Notes: a model not told the origin generated them from the letters alone. A stretch of 64,000 nucleotides of DNA from Azospirillum thermophilum (GCF_003130795.1 NZ_CP029356.1:779001-843000), one strand, 5' to 3'. Shown: positions 20,226-28,457, counted from the first letter of the stretch. Translations and numbers: made by a program.

Positions 20226-20576
20226 CTACTCCGCCGCCACCAGCATCGGCATGTCGGCGTGCTGCCGGCCGGTCCGCCGCCGCGCCGCCTTTTCCGGCGC
20301 GGGGTCCGGATCCAGTCCCAGCGTCCGCCCGACCTCTTCGAGCGTCGGGCGGCGGGCGTAGGCCGCGACATAGCGGTCCAGCGCCGCCAGGCACTCCGCG
20401 AGGCTCCCGGACCCGACGGCCCGGCAATCCTCGAAGGCATGGGGCTCGGGGCGGAACCAGTGCGTGATGTAGCACTCCTCCCGCCCGTCGAGACTGAGGG
20501 TGAGGGCGAAGCGGCCCTCGTTCCCGATCCGGGCGTGTGCCGCACGCAGCCGGGCCTGGACCTCCTCGATGGTCAT
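20226..20576 (-). CDS. Hypothetical protein of the SOS/phage-type recombination operon
   Basis: A 116-residue soluble protein with no recognised family. The central part is well folded in appearance (FALTLSLDGREECYITHWFRPEP), followed by a helical section (LAECLAALDRYVAAYARRPTLEEVGRTLGL) and a basic tail. It is the last gene of the yqaJ operon, followed by a terminator. An aagga element lies nine bases before the ATG. Its place suggests an accessory recombination or prophage-derived function, which is not shown by the sequence itself. Confidence 0.65.
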   Translation of the reverse strand: MTIEEVQARLRAAHARIGNEGRFALTLSLDGREECYITHWFRPEPHAFEDCRAVGSGSLAECLAALDRYVAAYARRPTLEEVGRTLGLDPDPAPEKAARRRTGRQHADMPMLVAAE

Positions 20577-20606
20577 GGTTGTTCGTCCTTCTGCAGGCCG
20601 GCCGCG

Positions 20607-20909
20607 TCAGGCGGCGGCCAGATTTCTACCCGTGCGTTCCAACCTCCTGGCCCACTCGGCGTCACGCGCCAGCGACTCGATCAGCGCGCGGGCCGGGCCT
20701 GCGGAGTCCGCCGGGGTGTCGGGGCGGAGCAGGCCGGCCAGCCTCATCGCCAGCGTCTCGGCCTCCGCCTCCACCCAGCGGGCATAGCGGCGGTGGCGCT
20801 CCTCCTCGTTCCAGTACCAGCGGGGGAGCTGGGCGTGGCTGCGCTCCATCTCGCCTTCCCAGGCGCTCATGCGGAACAGGCCGCTGGGCGAGCGTTCGGG
20901 GTCCGGCAT
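20607..20909 (-). CDS. Hypothetical protein of the SOS/phage-type recombination operon
   Basis: A 100-residue, charged, Trp-rich helical protein (LPRWYWNEEERHRRYARWVEAEAETLAMRLAG is the core region, residues 28-59; quoted only in part elsewhere). No family recognised. A strong ggaggtga lies five bases before the ATG, so it is very likely translated. It sits between the putative annealing protein and the last gene of the operon with short gaps (30 bp each side). Confidence 0.65.
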   Translation of the reverse strand: MPDPERSPSGLFRMSAWEGEMERSHAQLPRWYWNEEERHRRYARWVEAEAETLAMRLAGLLRPDTPADSAGPARALIESLARDAEWARRLERTGRNLAAA

Positions 20910-20943
20910 GGTCTCACCTCCCGCGTGATGCGGGGAAAGGGGG

Positions 20944-21786
20944 TCAGGCCGCCTCGCGGTCGTCCCCGTCCTCCTCGCGCTTGAGAATCTCGGCCTTCTT
21001 CTGGGCGAACAGGCCGGTGATGCGATGCTGGGCGGCGCGGTCGACCGTACCGATCTCCCGCAGGCGGGTGCCGACGCCGGCCCGCCAGACCTCCTCCAGA
21101 TCGTCGAGGTCGAGGCAGGCGGACAGGCGCTGCTTCACCTCGGCCTCGAACGCCTCGATGGCATCCGGCTGCAGGGCCGGATTGGACTTGGCGGCATAGA
21201 AGGCCTCCGACTCCTCCCGGTACTTGCTGTCGTCGAACTGGCCCATGTAGACGTCGGCGGCGAGCCCGATCTGCAGCAGGCACTTCCCCACCGCATCCGT
21301 CATCGACATCTTGAAGCACTCGTCGTCCGGCGCCTCGATCCCATTGCGGCGGCGGACCATCTCGGTCCCGCCCCACTGCGGGCCGGTGAAGCACTTCTCC
21401 CTGGTCTCGGGGTCGATGTACCAGACGCGGGCGCAGATGAAGATCATCCGCTCGGCGATCGTCCAGTCGAGCTGCTCGTAGCCCCAGCCCTTGCCGACCG
21501 GCCCGAACACCTCCGTCATCATCTGGAACCGCCAGGTCGGGTCGATCTGGGTGCCGCGGAAACCGCCGGAGCGGGTGAAGGGCTTGGTCGCCTTGGGGTC
21601 CGTCCGCTTCAGCCGGTTCCACAGGAACATGGTGTCGATGCGCCGCGTCTCGGGCTCGGGCTGGGCGGTCGCCTTGCCGCTCTCGGTCTTGCTGGAGGCG
21701 GTCTTCGCAGAAGCGGCCGGAGAGGTGGGGGTCTCCACCGTCTCGGTGTCCGGAACAACGGTGTCGCTCTTGCTCATTCGTCCCAT
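20944..21786 (-). CDS. Putative phage-type single-strand DNA annealing protein
   Basis: A 280-residue protein. After a low-complexity N-terminus (1-48) there is a compact domain (about 50-195) containing FRGTQIDPTWRFQMMTEVFG and GWGYEQLDWTI, then DAVGKCLLQIGLAADVYMG followed by QFDDSKY (164-189). The pattern of a mixed-strand domain ending in a Gly-rich ADVYMG-x-FDD motif is typical of phage recombination proteins of the Rad52-like/Erf/Sak group. The upstream overlapping gene is a YqaJ exonuclease, the usual partner of such annealing proteins. The assignment is therefore from context plus motif and not certain. It overlaps yqaJ by 13 bp; agagga lies eight bases before the ATG at 21786. Confidence 0.65.
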   Translation of the reverse strand: MGRMSKSDTVVPDTETVETPTSPAASAKTASSKTESGKATAQPEPETRRIDTMFLWNRLKRTDPKATKPFTRSGGFRGTQIDPTWRFQMMTEVFGPVGKGWGYEQLDWTIAERMIFICARVWYIDPETREKCFTGPQWGGTEMVRRRNGIEAPDDECFKMSMTDAVGKCLLQIGLAADVYMGQFDDSKYREESEAFYAAKSNPALQPDAIEAFEAEVKQRLSACLDLDDLEEVWRAGVGTRLREIGTVDRAAQHRITGLFAQKKAEILKREEDGDDREAA

Positions 21787-22742
21787 CGGTCGGGTCCTCT
21801 TTCCTCGATCGTTTCAGCTCTCCCCTCACCCCAACCGGAGGCGAGAACCGCCTCCAGGCTGAGGTCAGCGCAAAGCTCGGCGTGCGCCGGCGCCCAATCC
21901 TCGGCATCCTGCAGCGCCCGCCGCGGCGGCTGCCCGTAGCGCAGGCTGAGACGCCCCTCGCGATCCCGCGACAGCCATACGCCCTGCCCCGGCCCGTCGC
22001 CGGCGACGAAGGCAACGCGCGCATCGTCGGGCATCAACCCCTTCAGCGCCTGCTCCGCCTCCCTCACCGCCAGGGCGGCATCCCGCTGGTCCATCAGCAG
22101 GGCCGCCAGGCTGGCGAAGCGGTTATGCCGCGCCATGTCCACCACCCGCCGCGTCTCGTAGCGCGGAGCGTCGAGCGGCAGCGGATCGCTCGGTTCCACA
22201 TCGTTGACGACGTGCCACCAGAAGGCCGACAGCGTCTCGACCAGCCGGTCGACGTCGCCCTCCGCCCGCTCGACCCGAACCAGCGAATGCCCGGTCGGCC
22301 GCAGGATCGACAGCAGCCCCAGCCGCAGCCCCATCACCGCGAGCTGGTGCTGGAGCTGCCAATGGTAGCGGCGGGCGAGGTCGGCATCGGCCTGGAACCC
22401 GCCGGTGAACTTCGCCTCGACAACCACATCGGGAGCGACCACATCATCCGTCCCCCAGGTCAGGAAGTCGGGATGGGCCACCATCCAGTCATGCGCCGGA
22501 TGGACGTAGGTCCGGTCCGCCGCGATGCAGGGCCGGCCGGTGGCCCGCTCCACGAAACGGGGGTGCAGGGGCTCGGTCGCGATCCCGATCTGCACCGCCG
22601 CCACATAATCGAGGTTTGCCGCGTCCGCCCGTCCGGTCTTCTCGCGCCACAGCGTCACCCAGTCGCCGGCCATGATGCGGGTGGCGTCCGAAGACCCGAT
22701 CCGCCCCGCCCGCAGGGCACGTTGCGCGTCCGAAATCGCCAT
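21774..22742 (-). CDS. YqaJ-family viral recombinase exonuclease
   Basis: A 322-residue nuclease of the YqaJ/lambda exonuclease fold. The N-terminal RIGSSDATRIMAG matches the IGGSD-type opening of the family; Glu57 (GIATEP), Asp92 (HPDF) and the Glu109-Ala-Lys111 pair (VVVEAKF) form the PD-(D/E)xK site. It should resect linear double-stranded DNA to give a 3' strand for annealing or RecA. The C-terminal 120 residues are less typical. It is the first gene of a four-gene operon. An alphaproteobacterial SOS box lies about 125 bp upstream, so expression after DNA damage is expected. Confidence 0.85.
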   Translation of the reverse strand: MAISDAQRALRAGRIGSSDATRIMAGDWVTLWREKTGRADAANLDYVAAVQIGIATEPLHPRFVERATGRPCIAADRTYVHPAHDWMVAHPDFLTWGTDDVVAPDVVVEAKFTGGFQADADLARRYHWQLQHQLAVMGLRLGLLSILRPTGHSLVRVERAEGDVDRLVETLSAFWWHVVNDVEPSDPLPLDAPRYETRRVVDMARHNRFASLAALLMDQRDAALAVREAEQALKGLMPDDARVAFVAGDGPGQGVWLSRDREGRLSLRYGQPPRRALQDAEDWAPAHAELCADLSLEAVLASGWGEGRAETIEERGPDRWDE

Positions 22743-22866
22743 CTGAGCCCGCTGCCGTCCCCGGTTGTTTCAGTGCGTTCCCACAAGCTCGCTGCGCTTT
22801 CGCAGCCTAACCAGCGACACAAAGCGGCTGGACCCTGAATATGGGCTGCGAACACGCATGATTCAA

Positions 22867-22881
22867 GAACAAAAAGAGAAC
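22867..22881 (-). promoter_or_regulatory. LexA (SOS) box before the yqaJ operon
   Basis: On the plus strand the site reads GAAC-aaaaaga-GAAC, i.e. GTTC-N7-GTTC on the coding strand. This direct repeat is the known LexA operator of Alphaproteobacteria. It is in the only intergenic gap before the operon. Confidence 0.7.
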
Positions 22882-23021
22882 CTTGAGCGCAACCATAAGG
22901 TCGCGCAGCATCCGCTGCCGCTAAAGCGTCAGAAGCAGCGAAGACACCCATGAAAGCGGCTGCCGGTTCAGGCGATCAGTTCACGACACACTCAGGAAAT
23001 CTGGGCGGATTTTTCAAGACT

Positions 23022-23037
23022 ATACTTGAGTGTATAC
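23022..23037. promoter_or_regulatory. Palindrome, candidate repressor operator
   Basis: TATAC and GTATA flank a six-base centre (ttgagt), and GTATAC itself is palindromic. Placed between the repressor stop and the yqaJ promoter region, it is a candidate operator for the adjacent XRE/S24-like protein. No binding evidence is available. Confidence 0.4.
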
Positions 23038-23080
23038 AGGTACTAATCTGAGAAACAGCCGAGGTTTTCCTAAAATGCAT

Positions 23081-23719
23081 CTATGAGCCCCGCAGCGCCC
23101 GCACCACATGCACCGCCACTCCGGCGACGACGGCACGCTCGATCAGCGTCGGATGGCAATCGGGATCGGTGGACACCGGAAGAAGCTGCGGCGGATGGAA
23201 GCGGTAGCCGCAGACCGAGCCGTCCCCCACCGTCACGACCACGTCCCCCACCTGCGGCGTCACGACGTCGGTCGGCTCCACCACCACCCGGTCCTGCGGC
23301 AGGACACCGGCGGCGTTCAGGCTGCGCGAGGCGATGCGCAGCGCGAAGGCGCGGCGGGAGGCCCGTGCTGCGACCGCCACCGTCTCTGCCCCGTCGCGCA
23401 GCAGTCCGGCCAGGAACGCCTCGCCGGCACGGCGGCCAAGCTCCAGGAAACGGTGCACCTGATCATTGTCGAGCACGGGCACCCGTCCGACCGGCGGACA
23501 GGGACCGTCGTCCAGGAAGCGCGGCTCAGACCCGGCGATGCGGGCGAGCCTGCCCAGGGTATCGGCGCTCGGCAGGCTGCCGAAGACGGGATCGCGCAGG
23601 AACCGCGTGAGGTTGGTGGCGGTGACGCCGGCCATCCGGGCCCAGGCGCCGGCGCTCCAGCCATGCGCCTCCATCACCCCGGTCATCCAGCGCAGTAGCG
23701 CCCGCCGCGTATCGTCCAT
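23081..23719 (-). CDS. XRE-HTH / S24 LexA-like phage-type repressor, probably not self-cleaving
   Basis: A 212-residue protein with an N-terminal HTH (about 20-65; SAGAWARMAGVTATNLTRFLRD) and a C-terminal S24-like fold (FALRIASRSLNAAGV, DRVVVEPTD, VVVTVGDGSV, VAVHVV). The Ser of the catalytic pair is in ASRSL, at the LexA GMSM position. At the Lys position (EVTVKRL in LexA) it has SVCGYRF, so Lys is replaced by Tyr. RecA-stimulated self-cleavage is therefore unlikely. agagg lies six bases before the ATG, and an SOS box about 60 bp upstream. It probably controls the downstream recombination operon; this is inference from position. Confidence 0.8.
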   Translation of the reverse strand: MDDTRRALLRWMTGVMEAHGWSAGAWARMAGVTATNLTRFLRDPVFGSLPSADTLGRLARIAGSEPRFLDDGPCPPVGRVPVLDNDQVHRFLELGRRAGEAFLAGLLRDGAETVAVAARASRRAFALRIASRSLNAAGVLPQDRVVVEPTDVVTPQVGDVVVTVGDGSVCGYRFHPPQLLPVSTDPDCHPTLIERAVVAGVAVHVVRALRGS

Positions 23720-23778
23720 GATGCCTCTCCGCTCGGCCCGGACGGTCGCTCCGGATTGCCGCCCGCACCATGATAGGA

Positions 23779-23793
23779 GAACGTTGACGGAAC
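23779..23793 (-). promoter_or_regulatory. LexA (SOS) box before the repressor gene
   Basis: The plus strand reads GAAC-gttgacg-GAAC, the alphaproteobacterial LexA direct repeat (GTTC-N7-GTTC on the coding strand). It lies 60 bp upstream of the repressor ATG. A second such site precedes the yqaJ operon, which makes chance unlikely. Confidence 0.7.
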
Positions 23794-23933
23794 GTGCATG
23801 GGTTCATCGCATCTGACGCGCATTCGACACGGATCTCATGCGATTTCGCAGTAGCGGGCTGGGCGGGAGGGGGGCTTGAACCACCTCCCGTCCCGGCCAT
23901 GTACAAGCTTCCGCAAGCGTGGAGGCAACCGTC

Positions 23934-24254
23934 ATGATCATCACGACCACCGACTCGATCGAAGGCCGCCGGGTCACCCAGTATCTCGGCATGGTCGCCG
24001 GGGAGGCGATTCTCGGCGTCAATGTGTTCCGCGACATGTTCTCCTCGATCCGCGACATCGTCGGTGGCCGGGCCGGCGGCTATCAGAGCGCCCTGCGCGA
24101 CGCACGCGAAGCGGCCTTCGCCGACCTCACCGCGGCGGCCCAGGCGCTGGGCGCCGATGCAGTGATCGGTGTCGACGTCGACTATGAAGTGCTCGGCAAG
24201 GAAAACGGGATGCTGATGGTGTCGGTCAACGGCACGGCCGTCCGTCTCGGTTGA
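23934..24254 (+). CDS. YbjQ/UPF0145 family protein
   Basis: A 106-residue cytoplasmic protein of the UPF0145 (YbjQ) family, which forms a small oligomeric fold of unknown role, sometimes labelled heavy-metal-binding. It shows the family pattern: [26 protein letters not shown] at the start (motif positions 2-27), then the Arg/Ala-rich helix with [33 protein letters not shown] ending. The ATG at 23934 has ggagg seven bases upstream and is preferred to ATG at 23919. It is transcribed away from the repressor gene. Confidence 0.88.
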   Translation: MIITTTDSIEGRRVTQYLGMVAGEAILGVNVFRDMFSSIRDIVGGRAGGYQSALRDAREAAFADLTAAAQALGADAVIGVDVDYEVLGKENGMLMVSVNGTAVRLG

Positions 24255-24350
24255 GGGCCGGGGGCCATCCGTAAGGGGCACGCCGTGCCGCTGGACAGGG
24301 GGCGGACGAGCCGTACACTGTCCGCGCATAGAACAATCGGGGGGAACATC

Positions 24351-25568
24351 ATGCGCGGAGTGTCTAGCCGCCTCGGCCGTCTGGCCGCAGCGGCCGTCCT
24401 TTCCCTTGGGACCATGGGGGCGGTGGCGGCCAGCCCGGCGCTGGCCCTGGACGGGCTTGTCGAGAAGAAGGTCTTCGAGATGCCGTCCTACACCACCACC
24501 GGCGGCGGAACGATCAAGAACGTCCGCATCGGCTGGGAAAGCTACGGCAAGCTGAACGAGGCGAAGGACAACGTCATCCTGGTCGCCCATTTCTTCAGCG
24601 GAACCAGCCATGCCGCCGGAAAGTACAAGGCGGACGACGCCGCACCCGGCTATTGGGATTCGATCGTCGGTCCGGGCAAGCCGCTGGACACCGACAAGTA
24701 CTTCATCATCAGTTCGGACACGCTGGTGAACCTGTCGGCCAAGGACCCGACGGTCGTCACCACCGGTCCCGCCAGCATCAACCCCGACACCGGCAAGCCC
24801 TACGGCATGAGCTTCCCGGTCGTCACCATCCGCGACTTCGTGAATGTCCAGAAGGCCCTGCTCGACAGCCTCGGCATCAAGTCACTGCAGGCGGTGATGG
24901 GTGGGTCCATGGGCTCGCTGCAGGCGCTGGAGTGGGCCGCTTCCTACCCCGACATGGTCAAGCGGGTCGTCGCCGTCATCGGCGGACCGGAAGCCGATCC
25001 CTTCCTGATCGGCTGGCTGAACCTGTGGGCGGCTCCCATCAAGGTCGACCCGAACTGGAACAACGGCGACTATTATGGCAAGGCGGAGCCCAAGGCGGGC
25101 CTGACCGAGGCGCTGAAGGTCGTCACGCTGCACGCCCGCCATTGGAAGTGGGCCGACGCCGCCTTCGGCCGCAAATGGGCCGAGGAAGGCAAGGACCCGC
25201 GCGCCGCGATGAACAACCAGTTCGCCATAGAGGCATGGCTGGACAAGGCCGCCGCCGCCCGTGCCGCCGTCAGCGACGCCAACCACTTCCTCTATCTCGT
25301 CAAGGCCAGCCAGACCTTCGTGACCGGCAACGGCAACTCTCTGGAAGACGGCCTCGCCAAGATCAAGGTTCCGGTGCTGCTGATCCCGTCGGACGACGAC
25401 CTCGTCTTCCCGCCGGAGCGCGCCATGCGCCCCCTGAAGGAACGGCTGGAGAAGCAGGGCGTGGCGGTGGAGTACACGGACTCCATCACCAGCACGCTCG
25501 GCCATCTCGACGGGGTGGCCAACATCGCCAAGGCCGGCGACACCATCACCAAGTTCCTTGCCAGATAG
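24351..25568 (+). CDS. Exported MetX-like alpha/beta hydrolase
   Basis: A 405-residue protein with a Sec signal peptide (hydrophobic core AAAAVLSLGTMGAVAA, cleavage likely after ALA near 33). The mature part is an alpha/beta hydrolase close to homoserine O-acetyltransferase (MetX): nucleophile Ser in GGSMGSLQALEW, acid Asp in PSDDDLVFPPE, and His in LGHLDG. True MetX enzymes are cytoplasmic, so an exported member probably has another substrate, as an acyltransferase or esterase in the periplasm. The start at 24351 has ggggggaac before it. The gene is alone, and a hairpin at 25581-25610 lies between it and the convergent gene. Confidence 0.85.
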   Translation: MRGVSSRLGRLAAAAVLSLGTMGAVAASPALALDGLVEKKVFEMPSYTTTGGGTIKNVRIGWESYGKLNEAKDNVILVAHFFSGTSHAAGKYKADDAAPGYWDSIVGPGKPLDTDKYFIISSDTLVNLSAKDPTVVTTGPASINPDTGKPYGMSFPVVTIRDFVNVQKALLDSLGIKSLQAVMGGSMGSLQALEWAASYPDMVKRVVAVIGGPEADPFLIGWLNLWAAPIKVDPNWNNGDYYGKAEPKAGLTEALKVVTLHARHWKWADAAFGRKWAEEGKDPRAAMNNQFAIEAWLDKAAAARAAVSDANHFLYLVKASQTFVTGNGNSLEDGLAKIKVPVLLIPSDDDLVFPPERAMRPLKERLEKQGVAVEYTDSITSTLGHLDGVANIAKAGDTITKFLAR

Positions 25569-25580
25569 GCCCGGGGCTCA

Positions 25581-25610
25581 CGCCCTTCCCCCGGCAACGG
25601 GAGAAGGGCG
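25581..25610. terminator. Hairpin between convergent genes
   Basis: cgcccttc pairs with gaagggcg, with additional C/G pairs near the loop. No T tract follows on either strand, so termination strength is doubtful. Confidence 0.35.
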
Positions 25611-25632
25611 CCGCCCAACCCGCCGGCCAGGA

Positions 25633-26478
25633 TCACAGAGCCCACTCGTGCTCCTGCCGCCGGGCCTGGATGGCCTCCGCCTCCGGCGGGACGAGGCGGC
25701 CCGGCCAGGCGTTCCAGTCGCGCCACAGCTCCTCCATGTAGGGCGACAGTTCCAGCGCCGCGATGGTGCCGAGCAGCGTGACGATGTAACCCATCGGCAA
25801 CTTGTCCCGGTCGCTCTTCAGGCGGAGGCTCCAGTCGGCCGGCTGGTCTCCGGCGCCGACCATCGCCTTCACCTGCGGCCAGTGCAGCAGGCCGATGAAG
25901 GACAGCCCCATCAGCGGCAGCATTTCGAGAAAACTGTGCACGTGCTGCTCGATCGGCGTGACGTCGCGCCGGCTGACGGCATAGCTGACGTCCCACAGCG
26001 CCGTTGCCTCGTGCACCAGGAAGGAACCGGCCATCAGCGCCAGGACCGGCGGATTGATCTCCAGGAACAGCGCGGCCAGCGTCGGGATGCCCATTTCGGT
26101 CAACTGCGCGAGATGCAGCAGCGTCTCCTTGGTGCCGGTCGTTTCCTCGATATGGGTCGCACGGTGGCAGTACCAGTCGGCCAGCCCGGCCGCCAGCCAC
26201 ATCGGCACGATGTAATAGAGCAGGAAGTTGCGCGTCAGCTCGTGGATGTCGTGCTGCGACAGGCCGTTCCCGACCTGTCCCGTCCGCACCTGCACCATCC
26301 CCGATCGGGAGACCGGCGGCAGAGCGAGTGCCGCCGAACGGGCCGGAGCCCAGGCGCCGGGACCGGGCGGCACGCGGTGGCTGCGGCGATCTTCCACCGG
26401 CCGGCGCCGTCGCATCAGCGCCCCGGCGCCGAGAGCCACCGCGGCGACGGATACGGTGGCGAACAGGAATCCTCTCAT
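25633..26478 (-). CDS. Membrane protein with conserved His motifs, function unknown
   Basis: A 281-residue protein with an N-terminal membrane anchor (FLFATVSVAAVALGAGAL), a basic Pro-rich stretch and a hydrophobic body of about four further helices. It has His-rich motifs (DWYCHRATHIEE, LVHEATALWD, PIEQHVHSFLE) that could bind a metal, somewhat like membrane di-iron hydroxylases, but spacing does not match a family I can name. ATG at 26478 is chosen as it starts the anchor; ATG at 26517 is possible. It is downstream of the pel operon on the same strand, 82 bp after the small exported protein. Confidence 0.75.
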   Translation of the reverse strand: MRGFLFATVSVAAVALGAGALMRRRRPVEDRRSHRVPPGPGAWAPARSAALALPPVSRSGMVQVRTGQVGNGLSQHDIHELTRNFLLYYIVPMWLAAGLADWYCHRATHIEETTGTKETLLHLAQLTEMGIPTLAALFLEINPPVLALMAGSFLVHEATALWDVSYAVSRRDVTPIEQHVHSFLEMLPLMGLSFIGLLHWPQVKAMVGAGDQPADWSLRLKSDRDKLPMGYIVTLLGTIAALELSPYMEELWRDWNAWPGRLVPPEAEAIQARRQEHEWAL

Positions 26479-26560
26479 GGGAACCGTCCCGGATGGTTGA
26501 TGGTCCCCGTTCAACACCGCCGATGCCGCTTCCGCTCCCCGCGCTTGGAGAGGCCCGGGC

Positions 26561-27037
26561 CTATGGCCCGATATAGTGCGGCATCAGCTTCGCCTGATCG
26601 CCGACATAGACGACGCATCGGCTGTCCTGGCCATGGAAGAAGTAGGTCTTGCCGGGCTTCGCCTGCTTTTGCGGATCGTCCAGGTTGGCCCCGCCGGAGA
26701 AGGCGACGCCGTACCGCCGCTTCGGCGTGGCGGCCCAGTAGTATCCGTCGATCTTCTGCCCGAAGGCACCGCGCTGACACAGACGGGACAGCGTATGGTC
26801 GATGGTCGCCATGCCTTCCAGCCCCATCGGCAGGCTGTAGACGGCTTGACTCTCCGTGCGCCGCGGGCGCCAGGGAAGCGACTCCTGCGGTGCATAGGTG
26901 CGGAACGGTGCACGAAGATGGTCGGGAGAGGTGCGCTCCACCCCCAGCACGTCGGCCGACCGCGCCGGCCCCTGCGGCGCCAGCACGGTCGCCGTGGCCA
27001 GCCCGACCAGGAATCTCCGAAGACGCCGGTCCACCAT
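26561..27037 (-). CDS. Small exported protein next to pelG
   Basis: A 158-residue protein with a signal peptide containing a twin-arginine-like start (DRRLRRFLVGLATATVLA) and a likely cleavage site after ARSA near 26. The mature part is polar with one pair of Cys and a Gly/Tyr-rich middle (DGYYWAATPKRRYGVAFSGGANL). No family recognised. The ATG at 27037 has ggaggcag directly before it. It is 40 bp after pelG and on the same strand, so it is probably the last gene of the pel operon; a role in Pel biology is not shown. Confidence 0.7.
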   Translation of the reverse strand: MVDRRLRRFLVGLATATVLAPQGPARSADVLGVERTSPDHLRAPFRTYAPQESLPWRPRRTESQAVYSLPMGLEGMATIDHTLSRLCQRGAFGQKIDGYYWAATPKRRYGVAFSGGANLDDPQKQAKPGKTYFFHGQDSRCVVYVGDQAKLMPHYIGP

Positions 27038-27077
27038 CTGCCTCCGTTCCTCCGGCCATCCTGACACCCCTGGGGCG

Positions 27078-28457
27078 TCAGCGCACCGACGGGTTGTTGG
27101 CGACGAAGGCAAAATATGGCAGTCGCCGCACGGCATCCGCCACCATCAGATAGGCGACGGCGAAGGCGATGAGCGAGGCCAGGAAATAGCCATAGCCGTA
27201 CCAGGCGAAGCCCAGGTCGCTGAAGGCCAGGGTGAAGCCGGCATTCAGAAACAGATACAGCACCTGGACGGCGAGATTGCGGCGTCGCAAGTCGAAGTAG
27301 GCGAGGATCACCGTGCAGAACAGGAACAGCACCTGGAAGAAGGCGCCGAGCGCGCCGAAGCGGAACATGCCGATCTGCTGATACTGCAGGCCGAGCGCCC
27401 CGACGATTCCCGGCGCCAGGAAGATGCTGACGGCGGAGACGGCCCCCTGCAGGATGATCAGGTTGCGGGCGCTTTCCATCAGGGCCGCCACGATGTCCCG
27501 GTGGTTCCGGGCGATCTGGTCGTAGGTCGCGTGACTCTGGATATCGCGGTAGAAAGCCTGGTAGCGCTCGAAGAACCGCGTCTCGATGTTGACGGTGAAC
27601 AGGGTCAGAGCCGGCAGGATGGTAAGATAGGCCACGAACATGGCGCTGTCGTAGGCCGAGTAGATCACCATCGCACCGCTGACGACCTCGCGTTCCGGAC
27701 AGAACCACATGATCCACTTGTCCGACCAGACGGCCAGATTGGCCGTCAGTCCGATCAGCGCGAGGTCCCAATAGCGGCGGAAATAGTCGAGGAAAGCGAA
27801 CAGCCTGGATACACGGTAGGGATACTCGGCGAACACCCGGGCGATCAGTCCGAACTGGATCACGGCAAGCCCGAGCGAGAATCCGAAGACCATTCCCGCC
27901 GGCCCGGTCCACGCCCCGAGCACGGCCGCCGCGACCAGGCCGATCGCCATGCCGGCCGCGAAGGCCACCGTCACCGCCACATAATCCTTCAGTGCCGACA
28001 GGAAGATCGACACCACCCAGATGCCGCCGACCAGCAGGAAATTCACCAGCCCGCCGGCCATCATCGCCACCGGCAGGCCGCTGAACAGCAGATAGAACGG
28101 CCCGGCCGTCAGCATCGAGGCCCCGTAGGAGAGGCCGAGCGTCGCCAAAAGCATGCCCGGCGCCACGTCCACCTGACGGGCGTAGATGGCGTCCGCCAGA
28201 TAGCGCGTGGCGACCATCACCAGCGGCCCGGTCAGCACGGCGGAGAAGCAGAAATTGTAGATGATGACGACGCGGAAGCGCCTCAGTTCCTCCGCCCCGA
28301 CCAGATCGCCGCCGATCAGGTTGATCGCGGCGAGCGCCAGGATGGTGAACATCCAGGGGCCGGAGGTGATGAAGGCCGAATGGGCGTATCCCTGCAGGAT
28401 GCCCAGCAGGTCGTCCCGCCGGGCCAGCTTGCGCAGGGCGAATCCGATTCCGGCCAT
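27078..28457 (-). CDS. pelG: PelG, Pel polysaccharide inner-membrane transporter
   Basis: A 459-residue protein with about 12 membrane helices and the PelG N-terminus (MAGIGFALRKLARRDDLLG). PelG is a flippase-like (MOP/Wzx-related) subunit that, with PelD, PelE and the glycosyltransferase PelF, forms the inner-membrane synthase complex for Pel, a GalNAc/GlcNAc polymer. Further typical segments are FCPEREVVSGAMVIYSAYD and FFERYQAFYRDI. It starts two bases after the pelF stop, so translation is probably coupled. Confidence 0.95.
   Translation of the reverse strand: MAGIGFALRKLARRDDLLGILQGYAHSAFITSGPWMFTILALAAINLIGGDLVGAEELRRFRVVIIYNFCFSAVLTGPLVMVATRYLADAIYARQVDVAPGMLLATLGLSYGASMLTAGPFYLLFSGLPVAMMAGGLVNFLLVGGIWVVSIFLSALKDYVAVTVAFAAGMAIGLVAAAVLGAWTGPAGMVFGFSLGLAVIQFGLIARVFAEYPYRVSRLFAFLDYFRRYWDLALIGLTANLAVWSDKWIMWFCPEREVVSGAMVIYSAYDSAMFVAYLTILPALTLFTVNIETRFFERYQAFYRDIQSHATYDQIARNHRDIVAALMESARNLIILQGAVSAVSIFLAPGIVGALGLQYQQIGMFRFGALGAFFQVLFLFCTVILAYFDLRRRNLAVQVLYLFLNAGFTLAFSDLGFAWYGYGYFLASLIAFAVAYLMVADAVRRLPYFAFVANNPSVR

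Larger units (their letters stand above)
22743..23080. other. Control region between repressor gene and yqaJ operon
   Basis: This 338-bp gap has no supported gene. It contains a small hairpin (22791-22806, gctgcg-cttt-cgcagc), the SOS box at 22867-22881 and the palindrome at 23022-23037. The A+T content rises at 23010-23080, as expected for promoters. Confidence 0.5.

Noticed and set aside
20226..23719. Intact prophage
   Set aside because: Only recombination and repressor functions are present; no integrase, structural or lysis genes and no attachment-site repeats were seen.
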